Shown: positions 18,831 to 27,487, numbered from the stretch's first letter. The stretch: DNA of 55,862 nt from Gemmatimonadota bacterium (GCA_022823365.1 JAJDXG010000006.1:1-55862), one strand, 5' to 3'. A program made the numbers and translations. The notes: generated from the sequence alone by a model not told the origin.

Positions 18831-19100
18831 CTACTCGTCGATCAGGCGGCGGTTGCGGACGTCGCTGGCGCCCATCGAGACCCCGGAGCCGACTCCGGCA
18901 CCCACCAACAGTCCGGCTCCGACGCCCAACACGGGCAGCCACGATACGGCAACGGCGGTAAGAGCACCGGCAACGATGCCCAGCCAGCGCTTCTCGACCC
19001 ACGACGTGTAGCGAAGGCGCCGCCGGACGAAACTCCGCGACTTCATGTGTGCGTAGATCCCGACGGCAGCCGCGATCCCCAATCCGATCAGTTCAAACAT
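18831..19100 (-). CDS. Hypothetical small membrane protein
   Basis: 89 residues from the ATG at 19100, with AAAGGAG at ideal spacing. An N-terminal helix (LIGLGIAAAVGIYAHM) is followed by an Arg-rich cytosolic loop (KSRSFVRRRLRY). A second hydrophobic, Gly-rich segment (WLPVLGVGAGLLVGAGVG) resembles a glycine-zipper. No family recognised. Divergent from the serine protease gene. A much longer open frame on this strand runs to 20432, but it is antisense to the protease and is discarded. Confidence 0.65.
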   Translation of the reverse strand: MFELIGLGIAAAVGIYAHMKSRSFVRRRLRYTSWVEKRWLGIVAGALTAVAVSWLPVLGVGAGLLVGAGVGSGVSMGASDVRNRRLIDE

Positions 19101-19292
19101 CACGACACTCCTTTGACAGGCATCCCGGCCCCCCGGGGCTCTGCGCCTTACGCGTGAGCGGGGGATCCGTTTCGCGCCAGAGCGGGTTCGAATAAGTATG
19201 GTACAGGTTCCGGCAAGTACAAGGTTCGCCGCGCAGGAAACGCAGGCCACCGGAAGAGCGAGGTCCATGACGGATTGCAGGTTCGACGTCGG

Positions 19293-20393
19293 ATGACACG
19301 GGCGAGATGGTGGGCTCCCGCGGGAGCTGGGACAGGCGCGATGGCTCCGTCGCTGGGGCGGCTCCTGCTCCTGCTGGTGGTGGAGGCGCTCTGGCTCACG
19401 CCCGCAGGCGGGCCTCGCCTTCCCTTGCCCGGCTTCGGCGGGGACGGGTTGTCGCAGGAGGCGCTGGCGGCCGCCTTCGCCGCGCAGGAGGATATCAGCC
19501 CGGATCTGATGGGCATTCCGGGGGTGGTGGGAACCGCGGTCGGGCTGGGCGCCGGTGGCCGTCCGGTGGTGATGGTCTACCTGGAGTACGCCGCCGTGGA
19601 CGGGCTTCCCGCCAGCTTCGCGGGCCACCCGCTGGTGCGCGAGGTGACCGGGCGCATCACCGCGCTCGGCGATCTGCCGCTGCCGGCCGCGGCCGCCGGC
19701 CCCATCGATCCCAGAGGCCCGTTCCCGCGCCCGGTGCCCATCGGCGTGTCCACGGGGCGGACGGGGGTCACCGCGGGCACCATCGGCGCGCGCGTCACGG
19801 ACGGGCGCCGGACGTACGCGCTGTCCAATAACCACGTCTTCGCCAACCGCAACGAGGCCAACGTGGGCGACAACGTGATCCAGCCGGGGGTCGCCGATGG
19901 GGGGAGCGACCCGGAGCACGCCTTCGGGACGCTGGCCGACTTCGAGGAGATCGGCTTCTGCCGCGCCCTTGCCTGCCCCGAGAATCATGTCGACGGCGCC
20001 ATCGCCGAAACGTCGCCCGACCAACTGGCGGCGGCGACCCCCTCCAACGGCTATGGCGCTCCCCGGACCGGCACGGAGGAGGCATCGCTCATGCTCGCGG
20101 TACAGAAGTACGGCCGCACCACCGGGCACACACGCGGCAAGGTGACCGGGATCAACGCCATCCTCGACGTCAACTACCGCACCGGCAGGGCGCGCTTCGT
20201 CGATCAGATCGTCATCACCGGCCAGGGGTTCAGCGCCGGTGGCGACTCCGGCTCGCTGATCGTGACCGAGGGGCGGGGGCGCAAGGACCGCCGGCCGGTC
20301 GGGCTGCTCTTCGCCGGCAGCCCGAACACCACCATCGCCAACCCCATCGATGTCGTTCTGGACCGCTTCGGGGTGACCGTCGACCCAGGGTAG
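19293..20393 (+). CDS. Secreted trypsin-fold serine peptidase, NAL1-like, with N-terminal GVVGT domain
   Basis: 366 residues from the ATG at 19293 (a TTG 18 bases earlier is also in frame). The signal region is LLLLLVVEALW. Residues 70-128 form a small alpha/beta domain (MGIPGVVGTAVGLGAGGRPV). The protease domain has His181 in ALSNNHVFA, Asp234 in NHVDGAIAE and Ser319 in SAGGDSGSL. The pattern, including NVGDNVIQPGVADGG, resembles the plant NAL1/bacterial trypsin-like peptidase group. It is exported and hydrolyses peptide bonds of unknown targets. A small gene encoding a copy of the N-terminal domain follows after 6 bases, suggesting a paired regulator or chaperone. Confidence 0.82.
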   Translation: MTRARWWAPAGAGTGAMAPSLGRLLLLLVVEALWLTPAGGPRLPLPGFGGDGLSQEALAAAFAAQEDISPDLMGIPGVVGTAVGLGAGGRPVVMVYLEYAAVDGLPASFAGHPLVREVTGRITALGDLPLPAAAAGPIDPRGPFPRPVPIGVSTGRTGVTAGTIGARVTDGRRTYALSNNHVFANRNEANVGDNVIQPGVADGGSDPEHAFGTLADFEEIGFCRALACPENHVDGAIAETSPDQLAAATPSNGYGAPRTGTEEASLMLAVQKYGRTTGHTRGKVTGINAILDVNYRTGRARFVDQIVITGQGFSAGGDSGSLIVTEGRGRKDRRPVGLLFAGSPNTTIANPIDVVLDRFGVTVDPG

Positions 20394-20399
20394 GACGAC

Positions 20400-20618
20400 A
20401 TGGCGGCGAGCATCGAGGACGCGCACCGGCAACTCTCGCGAAAGGTCATGGGACGCCCCGGCGTGGTGGGTACCGCGATCGGAGTGGCCGCCGGGAAGCC
20501 CTGCCTCAAGGTGTATCTCGCAAGCGGAGGAGGCGGAGAAGTCCGCATTCCTCGTAGTTGTGGGGGCTACCGGGTGGTGGTCGAAAAGACCGGCACCATT
20601 CGCCGCCTGTCTTCGTGA
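20400..20618 (+). CDS. Free-standing copy of the protease N-terminal domain
   Basis: 72 residues, ATG six bases after the protease stop, so co-transcribed. MGRPGVVGTAIGVAAGKP followed by KVYLA parallels MGIPGVVGTAVGLGAGGRP plus MVYLE in the upstream protease. Both finish with a beta-strand before an RRL/TAL end (TGTIRRLSS versus GRITALG). It lacks a signal peptide, whereas the protease is exported. The fold is probably a compact ferredoxin-like propeptide/inhibitor-type domain (inference). A role in binding or silencing the protease in the cytoplasm, or in its folding, is possible; no family is known to me for the solitary form. Confidence 0.7.
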   Translation: MAASIEDAHRQLSRKVMGRPGVVGTAIGVAAGKPCLKVYLASGGGGEVRIPRSCGGYRVVVEKTGTIRRLSS

Positions 20619-20695
20619 CGAGGCAACCCTGACGCAGGGGCGCGCAGTCGAACCGCTGTGGATCGCTACGGCCCGCCCCTACCCACGTGTGATCG

Positions 20696-20724
20696 TTGAC
20701 ACAAGCCCCGGTAACTGCTACCGG
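20696..20724 (+). promoter_or_regulatory. Candidate promoter with overlapping dyad upstream of the propeller lipoprotein
   Basis: A perfect TTGACA (20696-20701) lies 17 bp before TACCGG (20719-20724), a poor -10. A perfect dyad CCGGTA/TACCGG (20708-20713, 20719-20724, 5-base centre) covers the spacer and -10. This suits a repressor- or MerR-like-controlled promoter whose start would be about 70 bases before the ATG at 20800. Confidence 0.35.
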
Positions 20725-20799
20725 TAAGCTACGACATCTTTCGTCGCATGATGGGACCAGCCCCACAGGCCCCGCCTCCAACGAAGAACGGAAAGCGCG

Positions 20800-22050
20800 A
20801 TGAGAAACCGAACCGCCCTGAGTCACCGCTCTGCGCCCTTCCCCTTCATCCTGGCCCTCGGGCTGTCCGGGTGCGCGGAGGATGATGCTGCGGCTCCGGC
20901 CGGCGAAGTCCCCGGATACGAACTCGGCGAGCCGGAGGCGGTTTCCGCGGACTTCGGGTCCGTGGACGACATCCGCGTGCTTCGCGACGGCAGCCTCCTG
21001 GTCGCCGACAGGACGAGCGGGGAGCTGGTGCTCCTGGACCTTGACCGCGAAATGCGGACGGTGGTTGGAGGCCGGGGCGAGGGTCCGGGCGAGTATCAGT
21101 CGCCGAGCGGCATCTGGCCGCTTGCCGGGGATTCGACGCTGCTGTTGGACGTGGCCAACAACCGCCTCACCGTGCTTACCCCCGATCTCTCCTTCGGCGC
21201 GACCCGGCCGATGCTCGAGATCGACCCCGCAGGCGGAGTCCTGGTGTTGAACCCCCAGGCGACCGATGACTCCGGGCGCATGTACACCACGAACGGGTTC
21301 TCGATGAACCTCCCCGGTACGGGTGCGGGAGGCGGATCCGGCTCCGATTCCATCCCCGTCGTGCGGGCAACGCTCGACGACCTGAGCCCGGACACGGTGG
21401 CCACACTCGCGCCCCGATCCACCTCGCGAATCGAGATGAGAAGCAACCAGGGCAACAGAATGGTGACGATGCAACAAACGCCCTATTCGGCTTCCGACAG
21501 CTGGGGCGTCGCGCCGGACGGAAGCGTGGTCGTCGCCCGGGCGGCGGACTATCGCCTGGAATGGATCTCATCCGACGGATCGATGCGCATCGGAGCGCCC
21601 GTGGCATGGGACGCGGTCCCCGTGGGCCAGGCGGAAAGGGAAGCCTGGGTCGCCGAGCAGAGTAGCCGAACGGTCCAGACGGCGACCTTCGTGACGGGCG
21701 GCGGGGGCGGAGCCTCCCCGGGCGCCGGGATGGCGGGTGCCGCTGCCCGTACCATGACCTTGGGGGGCGCGAGCGAAGACGTGGACGACTACGAATGGCC
21801 GGAGACGCTGCCGCCCTTCACGGGGAGCATCCTGATCGACCCGGAGGGCCGCGCCTGGCTGCGCCGTCTCCAGCCCGTCGGCGCGCCGTTCCTGTACGAC
21901 GTCTTCACGCCCGACGCCGAGCACTCCGGCACGGTGGAGATCGCCGAAGGGCATACCGTCATGGGGTTCGACGATGGCGTCGTCTACGCGACCTTCAGGG
22001 ACGAGGTCGACCTGGTGTACATTGCACGGTATCGTCTGCCGGAGATGTAG
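20800..22050 (+). CDS. 6-bladed beta-propeller lipoprotein
   Basis: 416 residues. Lipoprotein signal FPFILALGLSGCAEDD, then NHL-like propeller repeats: VDDIRVLRDGSLLVADRTSG, then GRGEGPGEYQSPSGIWPLAG, then DSTLLLDVANNRLTVL, then later DSWGVAPDGSVVVARAADYR. The GEGPGEY motif is typical of the 6-bladed-propeller lipoproteins abundant in Bacteroidota and Gemmatimonadota. A Gly/Ala-rich insertion lies around residues 300-325. Anchored in the periplasm or outer membrane; ligand and role unknown. A candidate operator-containing promoter is upstream. Confidence 0.78.
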   Translation: MRNRTALSHRSAPFPFILALGLSGCAEDDAAAPAGEVPGYELGEPEAVSADFGSVDDIRVLRDGSLLVADRTSGELVLLDLDREMRTVVGGRGEGPGEYQSPSGIWPLAGDSTLLLDVANNRLTVLTPDLSFGATRPMLEIDPAGGVLVLNPQATDDSGRMYTTNGFSMNLPGTGAGGGSGSDSIPVVRATLDDLSPDTVATLAPRSTSRIEMRSNQGNRMVTMQQTPYSASDSWGVAPDGSVVVARAADYRLEWISSDGSMRIGAPVAWDAVPVGQAEREAWVAEQSSRTVQTATFVTGGGGGASPGAGMAGAAARTMTLGGASEDVDDYEWPETLPPFTGSILIDPEGRAWLRRLQPVGAPFLYDVFTPDAEHSGTVEIAEGHTVMGFDDGVVYATFRDEVDLVYIARYRLPEM

Positions 22051-22119
22051 CACCGGCGACCCCGGTACTTTGCCGGATCCGTCCCGCGGGCACCTGCCTG
22101 CCCCCAACCCGATGCCGAC

Positions 22120-22692
22120 ATGTCCGACCCGACCTCCCTCGCGGAGTTGATTTCCCGCCGCCGCTCCATCAAGCAGTTCACCGACCGCGACCCCACCCGC
22201 GAGGAAATCGAACGCCTCCTCGAGCTGGTCGCGCAGGCGCCCAACCATCGCATGACCCAGCCCTGGCGCTTCTACGTGCTGGGCCCGGGCGCCCGGCGCG
22301 CCTACGGGGCGGCGCTGGGGGCGCGCAAGGCCAAGCGGGTCGCCGACCCGGACGCGGCCCGGGAGGTCGTCGACAGCGTGGCCGCCCGCCACGAGGCGCT
22401 TCCCGCCATGATTGCGGTGGCAGTGGTGGTGCACGACAACCCGGAGATCCGGGAAGAAGACTACGCCGCGACCTGGATGGGCATTCAGAACCTGGGGCTG
22501 GCCGCCGAAGCGGCGGGACTGGGCACGCACATCAAGACCGGCGCCGTCATGGACGATCCCCGCTCGCGGGCGGCGGTCGGCCTCCCCGACGGGGAACGCA
22601 TCGTGGCCATCGTCAACCTGGGCGAACCGGCGGCCGTGCCCGACCCGAAGCCCCGCGTCCCGGCCCGCGACCTGACCACCTGGGTGGACTGA
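22120..22692 (+). CDS. Nitroreductase family protein (FMN oxidoreductase)
   Basis: 190 residues, typical of short nitroreductases such as YdjA. The FMN-phosphate motif is SRRRSIKQFTDRDPTREEIE, followed by LVAQAPNHRMTQPWRFYVLG. The central DYAATWMGIQNLGLAAEAAG is the dimer/cofactor region. It reduces nitro-compounds, quinones or related electrophiles using NAD(P)H; the physiological substrate is not deducible. Cytoplasmic. It sits between the propeller lipoprotein and the histidine kinase, 69 bases after the former's stop. Confidence 0.9.
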   Translation: MSDPTSLAELISRRRSIKQFTDRDPTREEIERLLELVAQAPNHRMTQPWRFYVLGPGARRAYGAALGARKAKRVADPDAAREVVDSVAARHEALPAMIAVAVVVHDNPEIREEDYAATWMGIQNLGLAAEAAGLGTHIKTGAVMDDPRSRAAVGLPDGERIVAIVNLGEPAAVPDPKPRVPARDLTTWVD

Positions 22693-22734
22693 TCGGCCGA
22701 CTGCAGTCCTGACAATTCCCTTGCACCCGGCTCG

Positions 22735-22762
22735 TTGAGCGGAGCCGCGCGGCCGATACCTT
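22735..22762 (+). promoter_or_regulatory. Candidate promoter for the two-component operon
   Basis: TTGAGC (22735-22740) and TACCTT (22757-22762) are 16 bp apart. The -10 ends only 7 bases before the kinase ATG at 22770, so any transcript from it would be leaderless or nearly so; an AAAGGT also precedes the ATG, leaving the true start of transcription open. Confidence 0.3.
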
Positions 22763-22769
22763 CAAAGGT

Positions 22770-24404
22770 ATGGCAAGGCATCGCACGACCCGTCCGCGCT
22801 GGACGGTCACGCTCATACTCCTTGGCCTCACGGGGCTCCTGACCGCCGTTCTCGGCTATGAGGCCTGGGAGGCCAGTCGCTCGAGCGTGCAACTCGCCGA
22901 GGAGATCGTTCGGGACCAGGCCCTGTTCGCAGCCTCCAACTTCGCGATCGAGGCTCGCGGCGAGGTGACGTTCGAACTGCTCGAGGAAGGCATCGAGGTC
23001 ATCGCCTGGAGCGCGGGGCGCCGTGGAGACCGTCCGCTCACTCCGGACCGCCTGCGCGAGGCGGCGAGGAGTCAGCGATGGGACGCGATGGATCAGGCAT
23101 CGCTCTTCTTCCGTCTCGACCCCGAAGAGGGCGAACTCTCGGTCGCTGGAGAGGCGGATTCCGTCCAGGCGGCCTGGGCCGTGCACGCGGCGCGGGAGCA
23201 CAGCCGCCGCAACCCGGATGATTTCGAGGTGCGGACGCTGTTCACCCCGGAGGGACACAGCGCGCTCGTTCACAAGCTCACCTACGAAGGCCGGGGGCGA
23301 TACGCGCTGGAGGGAATGATCCTGTCGCGGGAGGCATTTGCGCCCGCGTTTGCGCGCGCGTTCACGGAGGAGCCCCTGCTTCCGGAGACCTTCACTGGCG
23401 GGCGCACCAACGGGGACATCTTCGTGGCGCGCGTCCACGATCCCTACGGCAGCGTCATCTACGAATCGTCCGCCGATGCCAATTCGGGAACCTCGGTGGA
23501 GTACGACCTCGACGAGCGTCTCGGCGGCATGGTGCTGGAACTCGGCGTACGGCCCGAAGCCGTCGATCGGATGGTGAGCGGCGGCGTCCCGGGGTCCCGC
23601 ATGCCTTACATCGTCGCCCTCTTCCTCCTCACTGCCGGTCTTCTGTTTACGGCGGTGTGGCAACTCCGCCGCGAGGCGGAACTGGCCGATCTGCGCGAAG
23701 ACTTCGTGTCCAGCGTCTCACATCAGCTGCGAACACCCCTGACCCAGATCAGGATGTTCGGCGAGACCCTGATGCTCGGCCGGGTGAGGAACGAGGCGGA
23801 GCGGTCGCGGGCGACCGAGATCATTGTCGACGAGTCGAACCGGCTGACCCACCAGGTCGAGAACGTGCTGCTCTTCTCGCGGGGCGAGCGGGACGCGCTC
23901 AACCTGAACCTCGTCGCCGAGGACGTGGGCGCTCTGGTGGAGAGCGTGGCCGAAGGCTTCGAGCCGCTCGCGCGGGCTGCGGACGCCGGCATCGAGCGAC
24001 GCATCGAGACCGGCATCGTCTGCACGATGGACGTCGAAGCGACGCGCCAGGCCGTGCTCAACCTGCTCGACAACGCGGTCAAGTACGGACCTGCGGGCCA
24101 GACGATCGAGATCGGCGTGCGGGGTACGCCCGGGGAGCAGAATGGCCTGGCGACGATCTGGGTCGAGGACGAGGGGCCGGGCGTACCGTCGGCACAGCGG
24201 GATCGGGTGTGGGATGCCTACGTGCGCCTCGACCGTGACCGCGCCTCGGCGAGCGCGGGCTCCGGGATCGGCCTGGCGGTGGTTCGGAGGGTGATCGAGG
24301 CCCAGGGGGGGCGGGTTCGCGTCGAAGCAAGCGACAGAGGCCCCGGTCCCGGCGCCCGGTTCATCATCGAGTTGCCGCTGGCCGGCGCGCCCCGGGAGGC
24401 GTGA
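22770..24404 (+). CDS. Sensor histidine kinase
   Basis: 544 residues. TM1 (VTLILLGLTGLLTAVLGY), a roughly 245-residue extracytoplasmic sensor domain, TM2 (YIVALFLLTAGLLFTAVW), then the dimerisation/phosphoacceptor helix with H318 in SSVSHQLRTPLTQIRMF. The ATP-binding domain shows N-box AVLNLLDNAVKYGP, G1 IWVEDEGPGVP and G2 SGIGLAVVRRVIEAQGG. It phosphorylates the OmpR-type regulator whose GTG start follows one base after its stop. The sensor domain resembles no family I can name. The dioxygenase operon downstream is a likely target. Confidence 0.93.
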   Translation: MARHRTTRPRWTVTLILLGLTGLLTAVLGYEAWEASRSSVQLAEEIVRDQALFAASNFAIEARGEVTFELLEEGIEVIAWSAGRRGDRPLTPDRLREAARSQRWDAMDQASLFFRLDPEEGELSVAGEADSVQAAWAVHAAREHSRRNPDDFEVRTLFTPEGHSALVHKLTYEGRGRYALEGMILSREAFAPAFARAFTEEPLLPETFTGGRTNGDIFVARVHDPYGSVIYESSADANSGTSVEYDLDERLGGMVLELGVRPEAVDRMVSGGVPGSRMPYIVALFLLTAGLLFTAVWQLRREAELADLREDFVSSVSHQLRTPLTQIRMFGETLMLGRVRNEAERSRATEIIVDESNRLTHQVENVLLFSRGERDALNLNLVAEDVGALVESVAEGFEPLARAADAGIERRIETGIVCTMDVEATRQAVLNLLDNAVKYGPAGQTIEIGVRGTPGEQNGLATIWVEDEGPGVPSAQRDRVWDAYVRLDRDRASASAGSGIGLAVVRRVIEAQGGRVRVEASDRGPGPGARFIIELPLAGAPREA

Positions 24405-24405
24405 C

Positions 24406-25119
24406 GTGGCCCGGATCCTGATCGTCGAAGACAACGCCCGGCTGGCCTACGGTCTTCGGAACAACCTCGAGATCGACGGTCACGTGGTCGATGTGGCCGA
24501 GGACGGCGCGCGGGGCCTGGAGGCAGTGGTTTCCGGGGAGCCCGACCTCGTGATCCTGGACCTGATGCTGCCGGAAATGAACGGCTACCAGGTACTCCGG
24601 TCCCTCCGCGACAAGGGCATCGGCGTCCCCGTGCTGATCCTTACCGCCAGGGGCGAAGAGGCGGACAAGGTGATGGGGTTTCGCCTTGGAGCCGACGACT
24701 ACGTCACCAAGCCCTTCGGAGTGCTGGAGCTCCTCGCCCGGGTCTCCGCGATCCTGCGAAGAGCGGGGCAGGACGGACAGGCGCAAGCCGTGGAGGCGTT
24801 CGGCGACATCGAGATTCGCGTCGAGCAGCGATCGGTCCTGCGTGACGGCCGGGAGGTGCCGCTCACGCCCAAGGAGTTCGACCTGCTGGTGGCGCTGGTT
24901 CGCCGCCGCGGCGCGGTGGCGACCCGGGTCGCGCTCATGAAGGAGGTCTGGGGTCACCGCGCCGCCATCCTCAGCCGAACCGTCGACACCCACATCGCGG
25001 AGCTTCGCCGAAAGCTCGAGCAGGATCCGGGGGCGCCTCGTCACATCCTGACCGTTCATCGCTCCGGATACCGGCTGCGCAGTTCTACTGACATCTCTCT
25101 GACATCTACTGACATTTGA
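24406..25119 (+). CDS. OmpR/PhoB-family response regulator
   Basis: 237 residues from a GTG. Receiver domain 1-115 with acidic pocket EDN and phosphoacceptor D52 in LVILDLMLPEMNGY, plus the conserved Lys in DDYVTKPFG. A winged-helix DNA-binding domain spans about 130-228 (PLTPKEFDLLVALVRRRGAV, VDTHIAELRRKLEQDPGAPR). The last residues (SSTDISLTSTDI) are encoded by phased TGACA repeats that look like a binding site, so the C-terminal tail is likely a by-product of that DNA element. Coupled to the upstream kinase gene. Confidence 0.94.
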   Translation: MARILIVEDNARLAYGLRNNLEIDGHVVDVAEDGARGLEAVVSGEPDLVILDLMLPEMNGYQVLRSLRDKGIGVPVLILTARGEEADKVMGFRLGADDYVTKPFGVLELLARVSAILRRAGQDGQAQAVEAFGDIEIRVEQRSVLRDGREVPLTPKEFDLLVALVRRRGAVATRVALMKEVWGHRAAILSRTVDTHIAELRRKLEQDPGAPRHILTVHRSGYRLRSSTDISLTSTDI

Positions 25120-25125
25120 CTGACA
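25088..25125 (+). promoter_or_regulatory. Four phased CTGACA direct repeats, candidate OmpR/PhoB-type operator
   Basis: CTGACA occurs at 25088, 25099, 25109 and 25120, spacings 11, 10 and 11 bp, each followed by an AT-rich triplet (TCT, TCT, TTT, AAT). Direct repeats one helical turn apart are the classic binding mode of PhoB/OmpR regulators (the Pho box uses CTGTCA every 11 bp). The array overlaps the end of the response-regulator gene and lies 111 bases before the dioxygenase ATG. A small dyad CCTCGC/GCGAGG (25154-25166) follows. Confidence 0.6.
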
Positions 25126-25235
25126 AATTGCTCACCCGGCATCCACCACTTCGCCTCGCCGCGAGGAGATCTTTCGATACCTGGCGAGCGCCAGGCCCCG
25201 TGTGAGCGGGGATGCCGACAGCCTGGAGGTACAGC

Positions 25236-26063
25236 ATGAAGCACGACGACGATTCGGTGGGACGGATACTGACGCGGCGCGAGGCGCTGGCCGCCCTCGG
25301 TGTGGGCGGTGGGGCGCTGGCCGTCGGCCGGTGGGCGCTTGGGACGGGTACGGACGCGGGCTCCATTGCGCAGGGGCGCCAGATCGGCGGCACCCTGCCG
25401 GCCTGTGTGGTGCGTCCGGAGCAGACCGAGGGGCCTTTTTTCGTCGACACGGGGCTCGAGCGCTCCGACATCCGGTCCGACCCTTCGACCGGAGCGGTGA
25501 GCGAGGGCGCACCGCTGACGCTCAGGTTCAACGTGTCGCAGATCGCGGGCGGCGCCTGCACGGTGCTGGCCGGTGCGATGGTCGACGTGTGGCAGTGCGA
25601 CGCCGAGGGCGTGTACTGGGGCGTCGAGGACGACGGAGCTCCTCCCGGGGCGAGGGAACGGCAGTTCCTGCGCGGCCACCAGCGCACCGACGAGAACGGC
25701 GTGGCCCGCTTCACCACGATCTTCCCGGGCTGGTACCGCGGCCGGGCCGTCCACGTGCACTTCAAGGTGCGCACCGACGTGGCAGGGCGGCCGTACGAGT
25801 TCACCTCGCAGATCTACTTCGACGAGGCGCTCATCGACCAGGTGCATGCGCAGGCGCCCTATGCGGCGCGGGGGCGGCGCCAGACGACCAACGCGGACGA
25901 CGGGACCTTCCGCCGCGACGGTGGCGAGAGCCTGATGGTCCAAGTGAGCGAGGCGGGCGCCGGATACGCCGCGGCCTTCGACATCGGGCTCGATCTCACC
26001 GATGCCGAGGCCGGCCGCCCCGACGGCGGCGGAGGCAGGCGCCGGAGACCCGTGCGCATCTGA
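25236..26063 (+). CDS. Tat-exported intradiol ring-cleavage dioxygenase-like protein
   Basis: 275 residues from the ATG at 25236 (GGAGG upstream). A twin-arginine signal (TRREALAALGVGGGALAVG) implies a folded, metal-loaded periplasmic protein. The non-haem Fe(III) ligands of protocatechuate/catechol dioxygenases are all present: Y127 in GVYWGVEDD, Y167 in PGWYRGRAVHVHF, H173 and H175. TEGPFFV near residue 64 is a family motif. It should open aromatic diols between the hydroxyls. The C-terminus is Gly/Arg-rich. The phased operator upstream and the barrel protein downstream suggest a regulated envelope function in aromatic breakdown or detoxification. Confidence 0.85.
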   Translation: MKHDDDSVGRILTRREALAALGVGGGALAVGRWALGTGTDAGSIAQGRQIGGTLPACVVRPEQTEGPFFVDTGLERSDIRSDPSTGAVSEGAPLTLRFNVSQIAGGACTVLAGAMVDVWQCDAEGVYWGVEDDGAPPGARERQFLRGHQRTDENGVARFTTIFPGWYRGRAVHVHFKVRTDVAGRPYEFTSQIYFDEALIDQVHAQAPYAARGRRQTTNADDGTFRRDGGESLMVQVSEAGAGYAAAFDIGLDLTDAEAGRPDGGGGRRRRPVRI

Positions 26064-26068
26064 TAACC

Positions 26069-27487
26069 ATGGGGCCCGGCCGCGGGGGACCGCACGGGCG
26101 GGGGGGGTGGAAGGTGGACGCTCGAAAACAATTCGACGGGGTGGAGAGGTGTCCCTCGTGGCCGGGCCGGCCACGTCACGGCCCACGGTGGCTCGTCACC
26201 GCGGGGCTGCTGATGATAGCGGCTGCCGCATCGCTGATTCCTTCGCGGGGAAGCGCGCAGGAGGAGATCGCCGATCCGGGTCCCGACGATTCGCTCCTGC
26301 GCGTCTTTCTGGATTGCGAGCGACGGATGTGCGACTTCGATCACTTCCGGCGCGAGGTGTCGTTCGTGAACTACGTCCGGGACCGGACCGATGCGGATCT
26401 GCACGTGCTGGTTACTTCGCAGGAAACCGCGGCCGGCGGCGAAGCCTACGAGATGTACTTCATGGGGCTCGAGGAGCGGGCCGGACAGCAGGACACGCTC
26501 TACTTCGTCTCGCAGGAGAGTGACTCGGACGAAGAGGAGCGGGCCGGTCTGACCCAGGCATTCACGCTCGGCCTCGTCCGGTACGCGGCGTCCACTTCCG
26601 CCGGCCCCTTGCTCGACATCCGCTACGAGGCGCCGGAACAGGTGCAGCAGCAGGCCTCCGCCGAGACGGATCCCTGGAACCTGTGGGTGTTCAACATCCG
26701 GGCCGGCGCTGAGCTGGACGGCGAGAGCCGCGAGAGTTCTCAGGCATTCGACGGGTCGTTTTCGGCCAGCCGCACGACCGAGGACCTCAAGATCGACATC
26801 AGTTCGTACGCCGAATACGAGGAAGAGAGGTTCGAGCTGAACGACGAAGAGGTGCTCGTGAGCACCTCGCGCAACATCAACCACGAAGGCCTGATCGTAT
26901 GGAGCCTGGGGCCGCACTGGTCCGCAGGTGTGCGCGCGTCGGCTCTGACCTCGACCAGGGTCAACCAGGACCTGGCCATTCGGGCGGCTCCCGCGCTCCA
27001 GTACAGCATCTTCCCCTACGCCGAGTCGACCCGGAGACAGATCACGTTCCTCTACTCCCTGGGATTGGCATCCTTCGACTACGAGGAGGTGACGCTCTTC
27101 GACAAGGCGAAGGAGAGCCACGCGGAGCAGCGCATGGAGGTAGCGGCTGAATTCCAGCAGCCCTGGGGAGACATCAACAGCGGGCTCGAGGCCTCCATGT
27201 TCCTCCACGACCCTTCGCTGCACCGGATCGACCTGTACGCGCGCGTGGAGTACCGGATCGTCCGAGGGCTGAACCTGGACCTGGAGGGAAGCGTGGCCCG
27301 GGTAAAGGACCAGATCTACCTGAGCCGGGAGGGTATTCCCGATGAGGAAATCCTCCTGGAACGCCGCCAGCTGGGAACCGATTTCGAGTACGAGCTGGAA
27401 CTCGGCTTCAGCTTCACCTTCGGCTCGGTCTTCAACAACGTGGTCAACCCGCGCATGGGGTCGAACCGGGGAGGCAGATTCTTCTAG
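26069..27487 (+). CDS. Outer-membrane beta-barrel protein, unknown family
   Basis: 472 residues from the ATG at 26069; GTGs at 26114 and 26141 are in-frame alternatives and leave the signal peptide (WLVTAGLLMIAAAASLIPSR) nearer the start. After a periplasmic N-terminal part (FLDCERRMCDFDHFRREVSF), residues from about 210 alternate polar/aromatic strands (LIVWSLGPHWSAGVRASAL, RQITFLYSLGLASFDYEEV, IDLYARVEYRIVRGLNLDLE). It ends with ELELGFSFTFGSVFNNVV and a final Phe, a barrel signature. The initial part resembles TonB/DUF481-like outer-membrane proteins only loosely. Starts 5 bases after the dioxygenase stop, so same operon. Confidence 0.7.
   Translation: MGPGRGGPHGRGGWKVDARKQFDGVERCPSWPGRPRHGPRWLVTAGLLMIAAAASLIPSRGSAQEEIADPGPDDSLLRVFLDCERRMCDFDHFRREVSFVNYVRDRTDADLHVLVTSQETAAGGEAYEMYFMGLEERAGQQDTLYFVSQESDSDEEERAGLTQAFTLGLVRYAASTSAGPLLDIRYEAPEQVQQQASAETDPWNLWVFNIRAGAELDGESRESSQAFDGSFSASRTTEDLKIDISSYAEYEEERFELNDEEVLVSTSRNINHEGLIVWSLGPHWSAGVRASALTSTRVNQDLAIRAAPALQYSIFPYAESTRRQITFLYSLGLASFDYEEVTLFDKAKESHAEQRMEVAAEFQQPWGDINSGLEASMFLHDPSLHRIDLYARVEYRIVRGLNLDLEGSVARVKDQIYLSREGIPDEEILLERRQLGTDFEYELELGFSFTFGSVFNNVVNPRMGSNRGGRFF

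Noticed and set aside
19180-19215. GGTTCGAAT resembling a tRNA T-loop
   Set aside because: No acceptor stem, anticodon stem or D-loop can be formed around it.
19101-20432. Upstream extension of the 89-aa membrane protein
   Set aside because: Antisense to the protease gene; the ATG at 19100 has a strong ribosome site.
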